Source: Climacium dendroides
Lineage: Eukaryota; Streptophyta; Bryopsida; Hypnales; Climaciaceae
Direction: 5' to 3'
Length of the DNA stretch: 64,000 nt
Assembly (NCBI GenBank): GCA_950106755.1
Contig: OX467086.1
Span: 21,842,001 to 21,906,000 of the forward strand
A program made the translations under genes and the position numbers. Shown piece after piece: positions 44,380 through 58,300 of this stretch. The first letter of the stretch is position 1. Each line of letters begins with the position of its first letter. The notes beneath the pieces were generated by a model, which had not been told where the DNA came from, ran no database searches, and saw only the letters and a list, made by a program, of their open reading frames with translations.

Positions 44380-45055
44380 CAAGGAATGGCGGTAGTTTTT
44401 AGCTATTACTACATCTCAACTTCAAAAACTCATAACAAATTCTACAAAGGTCCAAAATATATGAAATCAAGGACTTAGATCAGATAATGCCAATTCCATT
44501 TATTCTTCCTACGAAAATGTAATGCAATGCAAATGAGCTTTCCCAAGGTCGCTTTTAAGACCAAGCAAGTACTAAGGCACACATGTTCTAAACACAAGCG
44601 CACAAGCTCTAAGACCGCCCACCTCTTCAAATGCACACTATTTGTACATATTGCTTTTTCATTGCCTTACCAGCAACGTACAAGCAATGTACATTTTCAG
44701 GACGTGGGCGATTTTCGAGCCCCACACCATTACAACTTTCAAAATTTCATAACTAATTTCACAAAGCTCCAAAAAGCACGAAACAACTTGGGTTCGATGC
44801 CAATTCCACTTGCCTTTCAAGGAGAATTTACCGAAAATGATTTCAAGAAGCTCCACCTCTCCAAAATTCAGTTTCAGCCCTTGGGTGGGCGATTTTTGAC
44901 CCCCACACCATTACAGCTTTCAAAATTTCATAACTAATTCCACAAAGCTCCAAAAAGCATGAAACGACTTGCCTTTCAAGGAAAATTTACGGAAAATGAT
45001 TTCAAGAAGCTCCACCTCCCCAAAATTCAGTTTCAGCCCTTGGGTGGGCGATTCA
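44380..45055 (-). repeat. Cluster of hairpin-family repeats, inverted, with a tandem duplication
   Basis: Minus-strand copies occur at 44380-44530 and from about 44605 on. The hairpin arms are near 44608-44640 and 44690-44720. The body is duplicated: GTGGGCGATT marks the starts at 44705 and 44885 and a further one at 45044, giving units of about 180 and 159 bp that both hold TTTCAAAATTTCATAACTAA and ATTCAGTTTCAGCCCTTGGG. Confidence 0.8.
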
Positions 45056-46500
45056 TGGGCCTTAGTACCTCCCCCCTTTCCTGAGTCACCACCAGGCGAC
45101 TTTCTTGTTGTTGAAATAATAGTTGAGAGAGAGAGAGAGAGAGAGCAAGTGAGCCCGTTTGATTGCAGGAGCCTTCGCATGATTGCAACCCCGCATGGGA
45201 TTCTAGAAACCGGGAGCCCCCTCCAAGGAAAAGAACAGTCAACAAAAGGGGGCACCCTGCGAGTGATTGGAGGTTGCGCGCGGAATCTGTTCTCGTCTGT
45301 CTGTCGCGGGGTCGCGGGTGCACGACAGATTGTTCCTTTAGCTCCTTCCTTCTAGTGGCTATGGATGTCCTCGAGAAAAGCCTCCCCCACATGCATGGTT
45401 TGGAAGGGGGAAAAAAATGAATTAAAAATTTGAAAAAAGGGGGTGGGTTTTGTTTTTTTTGAAAAAGAAAAAGATTTTTTTTTAAAAAAGGGGTAGGAGG
45501 TGGGGATGTCTGGCTAAGAAGAAAAGATGGAAACCTTGTCCTAACTTACCCCCATGCCCAAAAGAAAGTCATGGGGCGCACAAATAATGGAACACAGCTT
45601 ACGTTTGTATTGTCCAGTCAGTTGTTATTCAGGAAAAAAGAAAAGAAATGAAAACATGCAAGTGATACCCGCTTCACTTAATTAATATGATGTAGGGTTG
45701 GTACCGTCGTGAAAAGCCTTCGTGAAGGAGGGGTGCACGGGTTTTGTTTCATGGCGTTTCGACTTATGGCATAAAAGATATTGAATTTTAAAGTTTCTAT
45801 GAATGAAATTGTTTTTGTTTTTGTTTTATTATACTGTGGTGACGGCACCGGGCACACTAGTACTTACTAAACTTTAATATGATGTAGGTTTGTGACAATT
45901 TATGATGGAGGATGCTTTGAGTAGTAGCGGACAAAAAATGGTTGAGTGATGACTTTTGATATTATTGTAGAGATGAAGAATGTACCTATTGTATTGGTTT
46001 GTAAATCGGATTTGTTTGGGCAAAAATATCCAGCTTGGTGGTAGGTCTTGTTTTTTCAAGGTTAAAAATGGTTTCTTCCTCGCAACTTTGCAATGGTAGC
46101 CATGTTTGTTGATATTTGAGGTAAATACAATTATTCGGATACCATTAGTACCATTAGAGTATTGCCACCATGGGTTGGTGAAAAAACCCAATTGACAAAT
46201 TGACTATATTAGGCTTAGAGACATCCCCTTGGATTAATTTCTCTAGCCTTGACTATGTTGTACCAAGTTGGCCTAGCAAATGCGATTGAGACGGGCCTTT
46301 TGAAAAAAGGTTTGACACTACCTAATTGTGCAGGGCTACGTGGCTATTGTTCGGCTTTGACAACACAATCTGGCCTTCATCGTCACAAACCTCTATTTAC
46401 AAGTAGCTTGAATAAGGAGTTGTTTTGCCCAATTTTTTTTCATTTTCATTTCTTCTTATTAGTGAACTTCAACTTTTTTTAATTAATGGTTATGAAGTGT
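45056..46500. other. GC-richer intergenic island with a (GA)n tract
   Basis: It contains (GA)10 at 45126-45145 and GC-rich sequence up to about 45400, then AT-rich sequence. Overlapping frames on both strands near 45000-45400 are unsupported by motif or splice logic. Confidence 0.4.
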
Positions 46501-49500
46501 GTAGGAGAATGGATGGTTGGAGGACAATGTGTGTCTAGCTTGTTGAGATCTATTTCCCCCAAATGATGAAGAAGATGACTTCCATGTCCAACATGGTTTT
46601 AGGTTTGGGAGCGCACAATTATAACTAGATTCCTTTGCAATCGGTTGTGGGTGGATCTTGCCTTGGAAAGTTCTAAATGTTGACAGAAATAAGATTATGA
46701 TGCACGAGTGCATGCTAAAAAGCAAATTTTGTGAGTCCCTAGTTTGTGGGCCATTGTTGTTTAGATATGATTACTAGATGAGATGGTCTTTGTTTCTAAC
46801 AATAATGGATAAAGTATGTGTATATGATAGTTACTTTGTGCAAACAAGAGATGCATTTGGCACCCTGGAATTGTCTATACATCTTTAAAGAATGGAATCC
46901 ATGCCAAAAAGTCAACAATAAAAGCAAATTTGATGAATTCATGAAATCAGGATTGAATGGCATAGAAAGGGCATCCTTGTCATGGACACATATGAATAAC
47001 AATAAATGTGCAAATTTGCATAGATTTGTAAAAGCACCTTGGTTTTATCAGATCCACTACTCAAACATTTTAAAGGGAATAAATCCAAGGTTTCAAAGGA
47101 TACTTTAAATCTTTCTAAATTAAAATATTTTTTACAACTTATTAAGGTATTTTAAGGGGGATAAAATCCATGATATGATCAATCTTTTCATATATAGTGG
47201 GATTTTAAAATACTAAATATTTTTTAGCATTGATCTAGAAAGAAACCACCTCTTAAATTATTTTTCAAGTAGTTTTCAATTAGAAGTTGCAAATAAACAT
47301 ATTTTCTAGACTCTTATATAATTTATATAATTTTTTCTATTGGAAAAAGAGGGGAGTATAAATTTCCTATCTACCTATAAATGTTTGCTACTAGTTTATT
47401 GAAAATTGAAAAACCTAGAAACATGTCTTAGAAAATGCTTCTAGAGCTAAGACAATTTTGTACATCCTACCTTGACCTTCACATACTCCCTAGTAATTGA
47501 TCCATTAATTATATATTATAGTCATATGATATGTATCGGTGAATCTAGCATTATGTGAATAAAAACTTAATTGTTTACTTGGATGGTGATATGTAAAGGT
47601 CCAAAGAATCTAATTCTATTTCTTCTACACTTTGGGCACTAAATGTAGATTGTATTTTTTTTAATTATTATTTTTTTAAACAATAGAATTGTATTCCAAA
47701 AAGACATGCTAATTGTATGTTCATTTTCAATTTCTAAATTTTGTGTCAATTTGGTGACAATAGCTTAGCGACTAGCAATTTATAGAAGATAAATTTTAAT
47801 TTTGAAACTTTAAAAGCAAGAAATTGTATGCAAAAGTTTATTATAAATTTTGCTTGATTTTTAGTCAATTTAATTGACAATAGATGAGCATGAATAGTTA
47901 ACATTTGGAAATAAGTTTGAAGAGCTTGAAGTAAATTAGGAGCTCAAACAATTTCAAGCATGAGAATGTGAAATCTAATTTTCTACTATTACTAAAATCA
48001 CATTGTCATATAGTTTCCAAAAGAGTAGTGCCTAGAGTAGTGCTATGAGCATTTCATATTTGTTTTTTTATCATACATGAATAAATATAAATAAATTTAC
48101 ACTATTTTATAGTAGAGTTCATTCCTAAAGGAAATCACTTTAGTTTTATTTTAGAATTAGAGCAAGCTCTATTGCCTTTATAATTTGAAACTTTTGCAAG
48201 AAATTTTTAGAATGGATACTAATCATCCAAATCTACATGTGAAGTTTAATTTCATGCGAGTCTAGTAAATATTGCAAATTTTATAAGTTTTTTCCTATTT
48301 TTTTCTAATTAAGGAGCTGAAAATATATTTCTATAAAAGATTTTTATTTTACTTTTAGATAGATGAAACGCTTATCATTAGTTTTATTTTGTAGATAATG
48401 AAGGTAGAAAAAAATATTTTAAGTGATTTTTGGAGTCCTTTTGATTTTTATAGAGAAGAAAGGATATCTATTGCTTATTGGAACAACCTCACCATTGGTA
48501 TTGATAAATTCTCAATTACATGGAAAATATATTAGCAATTTAGTTTTTTCTTACATTAAGTATCACCTTCCACTTTATAATTTTTGAACAAATCAACCAA
48601 AAGATTCTTTGGTTGAATTTGTTGAAGATCAATCAAATATAAAGATTTTAGACTTACTTTGGATATGAGTATATTGAAGAAGTTTTGGGCCTAAAAATAT
48701 TACAAAACTACATAGGTTAGCTGCTTCTCTTCCAATTTAAGAATCTCTAATTCCAAATATGAATTGAAGTTTTCCAAATACAACCATATGTGATAAATAA
48801 TAAGTATTCGAGTAAGTATTGATAACATTAATAGCACTATTCTAGTCCAAGAAGGATGATGAGGATATTTTGTATCCTTTGGATGATCAACTAGTTTTTG
48901 TGTTTATTGAACAATAGAGAATTTTTTCCACATCTTGAGTGTGCAACTTTATTGATGCTATAGTCATATATTATCTAGGGTAGTTTACAAAAAATATGGT
49001 ATACTATTGAGTGTATGTCAATACTTTGAGCTTTTCTCCCTTGAAACTTGATTTTGACATTCAAAATAATATCTTTTGCATTTGAGCAAGATATGAATTT
49101 GAAGCCTTTAAAGTGTATTTTTTATTCCACTTAGAAATTTGAAAAAATCCTTAAAAATAAGTGTTTTAGTGAAAGTTTGCAATTGAGTATCTATAAGCCA
49201 CATTTCTAAACATGGAGTGATATAAAAAAAAATTCCTTTCACCCTGACAATAGACATTGAGATAGTAAATCAAGGACAAACATGCTTTGCATTGCAATCT
49301 ACTTCTATTTTGAAAACTTCAAATTTTTTGAACTTGATTTTTATTTGATATTCATTTTTTTATTCCCTCTTCAAAAATTCATGGTAATTTGAAATTGTTA
49401 CAAAAAAAATATTTGAAAATTAGATGACCAATATTAGACATATGATTTCATCTCTGCAAAAGAAAACCAAAAAAATTCCACTCATAAGTAGGCATGATAA

Positions 49501-50500
49501 GAAATAGGATACATAATGGAGGGATTTCAAATTTGACTCCATGGTTATAGGCTCCAACAATATTTGGAAAAAAAATGGCAGCTAATAGTAAGGGAGGATA
49601 CTGTCCTTTGTTTTAGCTCTACTTAAAACATTGAAATTTTATATTTGCCACATATGGTAAAATTTATAAATTCTGAATTCATATATGGAATCCAAAGCCA
49701 TAAATTAGTTTGGAGGTGTGAAGAAATACAAATTTAAGTGTCACCATATAGCAAGCAATTTTTACATTTACCATTTGATGGTGCAATACCTGGGGCAATC
49801 CTCCTTGGCCATTAAAAGTTAAATGGTGGAATTGGAAAAAAAATTGGTTGTAATTGGAAAACATCAACAAAAATTCAGTGAAAAAGTCTATAAATATTTT
49901 TTAATTTTGAGTAAAAATTAGAAAAAACAACTAGATTCCATGCTTGAAAAAAAACGGTTCAATTTAGGATTTGAAGGAAAATATCATCTGACTTAGCACT
50001 TGAGTGCCGAAATTGAATTTCCACGTCAGATTTTCCAAGGTCCACATCACCTTAAACCATTCACCAAATGACATGTGGCACTTTTCTTTTACAAAAATGA
50101 CTTAATTTTTGCCAAATCTGACCTTTGTATAGGATAGCCGGTAAAACTCAAAAAAATTCTTGATTCAAGGCTTGATCTAGTATGTCATGCTTATAATTGT
50201 ATGATGTGCCTCTTGCAAAGGTGTTTTTGCCCCCATGTTTTGTCCTTGGAAAAAATGCATGAACCTTTTATTTGCTACACAATTTATTTATTTTTCAAAT
50301 TTGGAGTTTAGTTTTTTTTCTCTTGAAACACATGAATAATTTCCATTGATATAGGGAAAAAGTACATAGAACCAAAGGAACAAAGAACAAGTCCCCAACG
50401 AAAATACAAAATTCAAGTTCATACTTGCAATCAGAGGCCCCCAAATTAGGTAGAAGGGATTTACAGAAATAGAATCAGCACGGCACAAAATAGGGGTCTT
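46501..50500. other. AT-rich intergenic DNA with TTAA-family interior fragments
   Basis: Phrases of the TTAA family interior occur near 48480-48720 (ACCTCACCATTGGTATTGAT, ACTTTGGATATGAGTATATT). No intact copy or gene is seen. Confidence 0.45.
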
Positions 50501-50916
50501 TTTTTTTTTTTTTTACATTCACCCTCGTCCCCGCCCTCGTCTGAGACTTCCGTCGCGCGTTAGGCTCGTCATACAACGTAACTACACTACTGTAGAAGCG
50601 TGACCGCTCGATCCTTTCCAGGCTCCAAGGAATCTTCCGGGTTTTTTTTCCAACTGGAGACAGTGTCGCTTTGCCCTTGAGGTCCTCCCAAACCTTACAT
50701 CATTGCTGCCATTATTGCGTATTCTGTTTGCTGAATTGCCAACAAATATCGACAACCCACTGCCACAAGTCCTCCGTCGTCGATCGCTCCGGAGCGGAGC
50801 TCAGGTGAGGTCCATGCTCGCGGAGACGGACTGACGGAGAGCAATCAATCATAGCTTCCAACGCGAATCGGAAGACTTTCTTTTTCCTTTCCATCGGAAA
50901 AGGTCTTTGCATTTTT

Positions 50917-51620
50917 GCGCATTCAGCATTGCATTCAGCATTCAGCATTGGATGGGATGGGATGGGATTGGGAGGCTTACAAGGAAGCTCCCAATTTAGT
51001 ATCGACGACACATCCCAACTAAAGATCATTAATTCTGGACAGCATTATTTGACCCCAAGTTGCAACAGTATTAATTAATTCTTCCTTATTAACTTCTCGC
51101 ATTCGATCTTTTCGATGCACACCTTTCCTTTCGCTGCTGATTGATTGGAGCTTCAGAAAAGGAATCTCGGAATCAATTGGGTCCACTTGCTCAGGCAGTC
51201 ACTTGCTCCGGCATGGCACCTCGATCCGAGCCTTCCAAAGAGCATCAATCCAGGAAAATATCAGAACTGGAAATCAAACGGACCTGTGGACGGACTTCAA
51301 TTCGCATTGCATTCAGCATTGCAGTGCATTGCAGTGGGCGGCTTACAAGGAAGCTCCCAGTTTAGCATCGATACAAACCTAATTAAAGACCACTCCAGCA
51401 TTATTTGACCCCAGATGCTAGCTACAGTAATCTTCCTTCCTTCGGTTCTCGCATTCCCGTCGATGCACCGGCCTCCCCCCTTTCCTTTCACTGGATAATT
51501 GATTGGTTACTTTCAGAAAAGGAATCAGTATCGGAATCAGTTCGGGGCCACTTGCTAAGGCAGTCACCACTTCCAAGGAGCATCAATCCACGCAAAAAAA
51601 TCAGAACTGGAAATTATACG
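50917..51620 (+). repeat. Diverged tandem duplication of a ~0.35-kb segment
   Basis: Segment A (about 50917-51280) and segment B (about 51301-51620) share, in order: GCATTCAGCATTGCA, GGCTTACAAGGAAGCTCCCA, AGCATTATTTGACCCCA, TTCAGAAAAGGAATC, GGCAGTCAC, GAGCATCAATCCA and TCAGAACTGGAAAT. Confidence 0.85.
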
Positions 51621-51673
51621 AACTTCTTGACTTCGTCTTCTTCCTGTCTTCGTCCTCGCGCCGTTCGCGGTAT

Positions 51674-51699
51674 GTTTGTTTGTTTGTTTGTTTGTTTGT
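51674..51699 (+). repeat. (TTTG)n microsatellite
   Basis: Six consecutive TTTG units. Confidence 0.9.
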
Positions 51700-53220
51700 G
51701 TCGAACTGTAGACAACATGCATATACTACTGTATGGGAAACTGTGCCGTCCACAAAACACGTTCAGGACGGGAGCATCCACTAGATAGTACTGTACAGTA
51801 TTGTACAGTACCCTGCAGTGCGGCATACAGTCTGCTTGCTCGATCATCGGCTTGCCGGGCAGAAAAAAAAAAAGGGGGGGCGGAGCCTCCATTGGAAAAG
51901 CGTCGAAAATAGACTAGAATTTTGGGGGCTGCCTGCCTCCCTCTAGCTCTGCCTGCAGCCTGCCTGCCTGAGTGCCTGCGTGTAGGGCCAAGAATATATG
52001 GAGACTGCAATTTGAAGGCGGGGAGAGAAAGAAAAAAAGGCAAATGCCAGTCTGGCTTGGACAGATCGCCACTTTGAAAAGAAAAGAAAAAAAAACACTG
52101 TTTGAGAAATCATAGGAGGTATATTTACAGACAAGTTTGTCTTTTTTCTCACCAACTTCTACCTTTGTTTGGAACCCTACTCTAGTCTCTAAGTTCATGG
52201 CACAGCACTACAGCAGTGCACTGCAGCGCACTAATAGTGTGGGTATAAAATTATTGATTGAATCTTATAAAATTCGGTTCTGTTATGCAAATTCGGTGGT
52301 TTTGGAACGTTTTCTGGCTGAAATTTCGTGCTATGAAATGCAAAGGTGGTTAACAGTTTCGTACGATGGGAAATTGGATGGTTTGAACTGAACCTGAACT
52401 GGAAATAATGAAGCGAAAAAGGTCCCAGGGAGAGGACTATCATAAACCCAAATTCCCAAATCCCAAGTAAGTACAGTACATCAGTAAAGTCCCGTATGAA
52501 ACTATCTTATAAAGTCGTTAAGCATTGAGTTGCAGGAGACAAGGGATCCTCAAAGAAAAAGGGGGTAGGAGGCTGGCTTGACTGGCTGGCTGGCTGTAGC
52601 GAGGATTGCCTGTGTCGGACCTCAGGAAATGAAATGAAAAAAAACTTAATTTAAAACAGAATAGCATCTCAAGTGAATTTTTTTTCAATTTTTTTTCAAA
52701 CAGAAGAGCATCTCAAGAGAAGAATCTCAATTATATATTCTTAGAAAAGCTTTAGCAATCTGCCTTTTAGTCGAAATCATGTGGCAGCACTGTATCAGTG
52801 AGGGAACTGCCTCACCCACTGCCTGGCTGTGATTCAGGGGATTCAAAATGCAGATATTTGGGGTAGAAGTCACCGACCGATGCAAAAAAGGGGGTTGTTT
52901 TCCACAGGAAAAAAAATCAATCTTCAAATAATAGAGGTATTTGAGAAAGTCATGTGTTTGTAAACGGGTGTCAGAGGAAGGCTTAACTAAGAATAGTACA
53001 AAAGAAACACAACACTAAGCTTCATGAGACCTGTTTTGGTTTTCAGCTGCCTTCGAGGTTGGGCGCTGTTGGGGTCTCCGGCGCCCCTTGTTGTGGGAGG
53101 AGGGGGGCTTATTGTTTGGCTCGTGTATTTTATTTTATTTTCTCTCTAGGTAGCTTGCGGTTGGGGATTTGTACTTCTAACCTCTTGCAATAAAGGTCTC
53201 CTTTATTTGTATTATTATTT

Positions 53221-56103
53221 TTTTTTAAACTCCGTGAGACCTTAATTTTGGTACTCGAAGGAGTTTCGTCTCGTGTTTTTCCCAAACTCCGGCTAGTGGT
53301 CCCGCATTCTACACACCTTACAATTAACTATGGTATGTTGAGGGTAATCTGTGACCCCCCTTGATGGAAAGGACTCCCTCGTACTTGTGCTTCTAGAACT
53401 AAGGTAGACAAGCCTAGTAGCATGCAAACTAGCAATCTGACATTTTTCTTGGGACCCACTCCAAAGAAAGGTGCATACTTTTGAGAGGTGTACACTTGTT
53501 TTATGAACCAAACCCAAGTGGTATTGTAATTTTTTGCTTAAAATTGTAGTTTTGTGAATTTTGAAGTGGTTTGCTTTGAAATTACAAAACCATTCATAGA
53601 ATAGACTAATAGAGTTGTGAATATACTATATGCAATCCATCAATACTTTTCCATGTATCCAATCGCACTTGTAGAGGTTCAAGATGCCATATGTTGTCCC
53701 CAAACTAAAAGGAGGCTAAAACAATTCTATCTCTATCATGCAAACACCCATCTATATTACCACCCTTTTGCAAGTATATAATCATTTTACCATTGTCCTA
53801 ATTAAGTCACATGGTCATTGTTGTTGTGATTTTTTCATAAACTAACAGATTTGGATGATGTATTGAATGGTATTGGGGCCAAAAATAGAGTATAGAATTA
53901 GGCAATGAATGAAAATGCGTTGGCCTAACTTATCTTTTGTGCATTGAGCTTTCAAAGAAATGACAAAAAATTTAGAGCTTTGCACAATTTTTAAAAAAAA
54001 TTGTGTAATTTAAAAAAAAATCAAATTTCCTAGTTTTAGGAGGAAAGGGCCCAAGGGTAGATAAATGAAGAGGTGGATTGTGGATTTGTAAAGAGGGTAA
54101 GGGTAGGGATTAGTATAGCTTGGGTAAAGGTTTGATTGTTTTCAATTCTACATTTGTAGAATTAAATGTAGGAGGAAAATTTAATGTCAATGTTGTTAAT
54201 TTTTGGGAAAAAAATGGAAAATGGAAAATTTGGAGATATGTAAGTCTTAATGTAGTGCTTGGGAAGATGTTGTATAGATTATACTTTAGACTCTTGTAGT
54301 GATTACTATAAAAGGGTTTGTCTTCTAGCTGGATTATTAGATGTTATCAATAAGGGATGCATATTTTTGGCATTTGAATTCAATAGATTTGGTGTTAGAC
54401 CTATTGTTATAGAATATGAATTCAATGAACTAAATGGTATGTTGATTTGATAGTATTGTAGGCGGTAGTTGAAAAGGCTTGTACGAGTATATAGAACGTT
54501 TGGATATGATTTTGTTTTGCAGATGCAAAAATTAAGGTTCTCATAGATGCAACGTGGAATTGTTTGGTTTGGTGGTTTGTCTTCAAAAGCATATGCATTC
54601 ATGAACAAAAGACATTATGATCCATTTCTTAAGAGAGTAAGTTTATAAAGTTTTTATATTGCTTTGCTATGTTGTTGAATTCTAAGGGCTTTGATTTAAA
54701 GGTGAATACAACAAAAAAAAATACATGAAGCCAAGTGTCAATTTAAGTTTGGTTCTAAAGAGTGCATGTGATGGATGGATATTAAGTTGGCCAAAATTGG
54801 TGTTTATATGCTTATCTAATGTGTTGTCAATATTAGAATTTGACGAGATAGATGATTTGGATGTCTGAGATGTGCGGATACATTCTAATTTGACTTGATA
54901 GTAGTAGATTAATACTATAGATGGTAGATCATTTCTAGATGTTGGAGAATTAATTTGCAATGGAGGTGTTGTTTTGCATTTCTTGTTTTTTAAATAGGTT
55001 TGAAGGAACCTTATGGGACTTTTTAAAAGAGTGCATACAAGGAAAGCCAATCCTTGTGGAGGTAATAAGGAGTTGGATGCACATGTTTATAATCTAGTTC
55101 AAATAGATGATGTTCTTTGTTATTACCATAGACCATTACATTACCTTCTACATCATTGTGGTATATGTAAATATAAGCCCTAACTTTGTGGATGTGTAGA
55201 GGGTTTGTTCTAGATTGTGAGAGCTTAGGAATCAAGTAGAAGATAGCTTTATGTGGATGATTGATTTGTGAGGTGATTGACAATGAGGTTTTTGGAGTTT
55301 AGATTGTCAATAGAGACTCCACCCTACATTATTATCTTGGTTAAATTTCAAGAACAAATAATTTGTTTTATATGGGAAAATTTTAAAATTTTGACTTTAT
55401 ATTTGGAATTAGAGACCATGATTAAAAAAAGAGACTTCAATAAAAAAAAATAACAACTTGTACTAGTAGATACATTTTTACATTACCTTCAAGCATATTT
55501 ATGAAAGGGAGGAATCTCCTTCCATCCAGAAAATTTGGTTAATCTACATTGAATCATTTAAATTATTATTATTTAGATTGTATTTGAATTCTTCTTCAAC
55601 TTCAAGCTATATTGAAAACTCAATAACTTACAATTACGTATAATTTGAATGATTATTTCTGTGAATTAGAATAGTAGTTCTACCTTTGTAACTTCAAATC
55701 TAAACATAGAAGCAAAAAATGTAGATGAAACTCTATAAAGCATATGTTCAATAAAATAAAATAAAACTTTGTAAACAATATGACACTCAACAAAGTGAAT
55801 GAAAAGGATTAAAAAAAATACTCTTTTCTTACAAATCACAAAGTAGTAATGATTAATTTTTTCATTACAACTAACCCATGAAAGCACATTTAATCCCTAT
55901 TAAATTTTGAAGTTTTGAAGTTTGTTTTGATCATTTGTTGATATTTTGTAGGTCCTAATAGCTTTGTAGTTTTTTTAAAGATTTCAATTTAGCTTCCATA
56001 GGACATAATCTATATAAAAAATGTGGTTTCATGATAATTATTGCAAAATATCATGAAGGTTTGTGTAGCTCACATGTTTTAGAGGACTTTGAAAATAGTT
56101 CTT
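53221..56103. other. AT-rich intergenic DNA
   Basis: No gene is supportable. Some minus-strand open stretches (54682-55050) are low complexity and have no family signature. Confidence 0.45.
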
Positions 56104-58300
56104 TTAACCCCTTAAGGACAATAAGCTCCAATAGAGCTTTTGAAAACCTTAAACACAATCTCTTAATGTGAATTTTGTGCACTATTTTTTAACAAAAAAA
56201 TTGGCATATGCTAAAATTATACATTTCTTTTGAAACTCAGTGTAAGAATACTTAATTTTATAAACTACAAAAATTCATGAATTCCCAACTTTTTATAGTG
56301 CAAAAAAATTCAATTGTGGAGTGGTCAAAGTTGATTAATCTATGAGCACTCCCCTCCTAATTTTCCAATTTTCAAGTAATGTAATCTTTTAGTCCATGTT
56401 GTGAAATATGCTAAAAGTTTCACCCCACATAGTTAGAATAGTGTACTTCAAAATTTTATGGTTAAAAATGTGATTTCTTCCTTCACTTTCAAATTTAGGC
56501 CTAGACAAGGAAGTAGAAATGATAGTTTTAGAAGGGTTTGGGCAAAACATAGTAAAAAATAATATGTACTTAAGTATAATTTTTCAAATGCTTGAGTTAG
56601 ATAAATTAATTCATATAAGTTAAGCTTTCATGATTTCATAAATATAAATGAGTTACACAATATGAATTTTTTTTTCAAGCCACTTACTAAAAAAATCGGA
56701 TCTTAAGAATCATTTTAAACACAATCTTTATAACTTTTAAAAAACAATAAGTTCACAAGATTTAGGTGTCTTGCTAGTTGCTAAGACATTCTTACCAATG
56801 GAGTGAGCATAATTTAACTCCGTGTTAAAATGAAAAGCAATTTAGTTTCTCTTTACATTCAGTAAATTTAAAATACTTAATAATCTTGAGAAAAATGTAA
56901 ATCAAGATTATTTTTGTTCAAGTTTTTTCAAAGATTCTCAACTTGATTCTATAACATATTATTGAATTGCCTAAATTTTAAAGTTGGCAAATGTGATTTA
57001 ATTGATGCTTAAAAAAATAGATTCATATATTTTCCATACCATTTTTTTAATAGCATCTAACCTAAATTTAAGAGGTGCAATAATGATCCAAATTGGGAAG
57101 ATTCTATGTCATTGTATTCAACTCAATATGATTACAAACTATTGTATACGAAATTTCCTACACAATCGTAGTCAATTAACCCCTAAAATTCTTCAACGTT
57201 ATAAGGCCAAAATTCCCATAAAATTTTCATACCATTTTTTTTATAGCATCTAACCTTTATCATATAAAATAGTTGAGCATGATAAAGGTTAGATGCTAAA
57301 ATGACATGTAAATTAAAGATGCTAATAGTTGTGAAGAGGGATGAAATTGTTTTAGATTAAACTAAATAAGAGATTTCGTCTTAGTTCAAAACTTAAAAAG
57401 ATTCCTGCAATCCTTTTTTTAATCTTCAAAGATATCTGTAAAAACTATATATATAGTATGTTTTTTATTTACTCCTAAAAATGAATTATGTTTTGCATGC
57501 AATGAAATACAAAATATATATGACATTGTTTTTTGTACTCAATTTTGAAAATTTCCAAATTAAAAAAATTATAGGATGAATGTTGTTTCTCAAACATTCT
57601 CACCCTCACAATTTGGTATTTTCAATTTATTGTCAAAGTTGTTTTTCAACATTTTCTTAATAATTTTCTTAAATATGAATACAAAAGATTTTTTGGTTAA
57701 ATTTTTTCATGTAATCTCAGCCCATTTTACCACATACTGACTACATTGCACAAGTTATGGGACTAACATTTTTTTTTTTAAATGTTGAAAAATAAAACTA
57801 AACCTTTGAAAAGGGCTGAAAATAACTACTTTTTGAAGTTTAGGCACATTAAACTTGCAATTGGTGGCAATTTTTACTCTCAAATTATGGAAGGATGTAC
57901 TTAAATAAGTGAACTAAGGGATTCCATGTTTGGATTTGTTAAAGAATAAATATAACTAAAGATTTTAGCCTTGCTTTGGATGTGAGTATTTTGAAACAAT
58001 TTTGGACCTCAAAATGGTACAATAGATTAGGAGTCAAGTTTGAAATGTTGAAATGTTAAAAAAATTTAGTTGTTATTTCAAGCTATTGTTGGGTATCTTG
58101 CATTGCATAGTGTAATACCTTCCCCAATCCCAACTTGGAGGACTATTGTTTGGTTATACAATATTATGGTTTTATCCATGATGGATCATCATGTTTTGAT
58201 GTTGAAAATTGCTTCAAAATACTCATACTCAAAGCAAGGCAAAAACCTTCATTTGTGCTTGCTATTTAACAAATTCAACTATAAGATTGTTTAGTTAAAT
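56104..58300. repeat. Mosaic of TTAA-family fragments and foldbacks
   Basis: Left-type termini occur at 56104 (TTAACCCCTTAAGGAC) and 57176 (TTAACCCCTAAAATTC). Inverted segments lie at about 57963-58009 and 58195-58242 (TGCTTTGGATGTGAGTATTT and its near complement). A perfect hairpin lies at 57244-57298. Element borders cannot be resolved. Confidence 0.5.
57244..57298. repeat. Perfect 20-bp inverted repeat (15-nt loop)
   Basis: TAGCATCTAACCTTTATCAT at 57244-57263 and its exact complement at 57279-57298. The first half also occurs as a direct repeat near 57050 (TAGCATCTAACCTAAAT). Confidence 0.9.

Larger units (their letters stand above)
50501..53220. other. GC-richer intergenic region
   Basis: Higher GC, many CG dinucleotides and short simple repeats (CCTGC, GGAT, TTTG) occur, together with a tandem duplication. 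No continuous coding region or plausible splice pattern was found. It may be a relic or a non-coding transcription unit. Confidence 0.35.
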
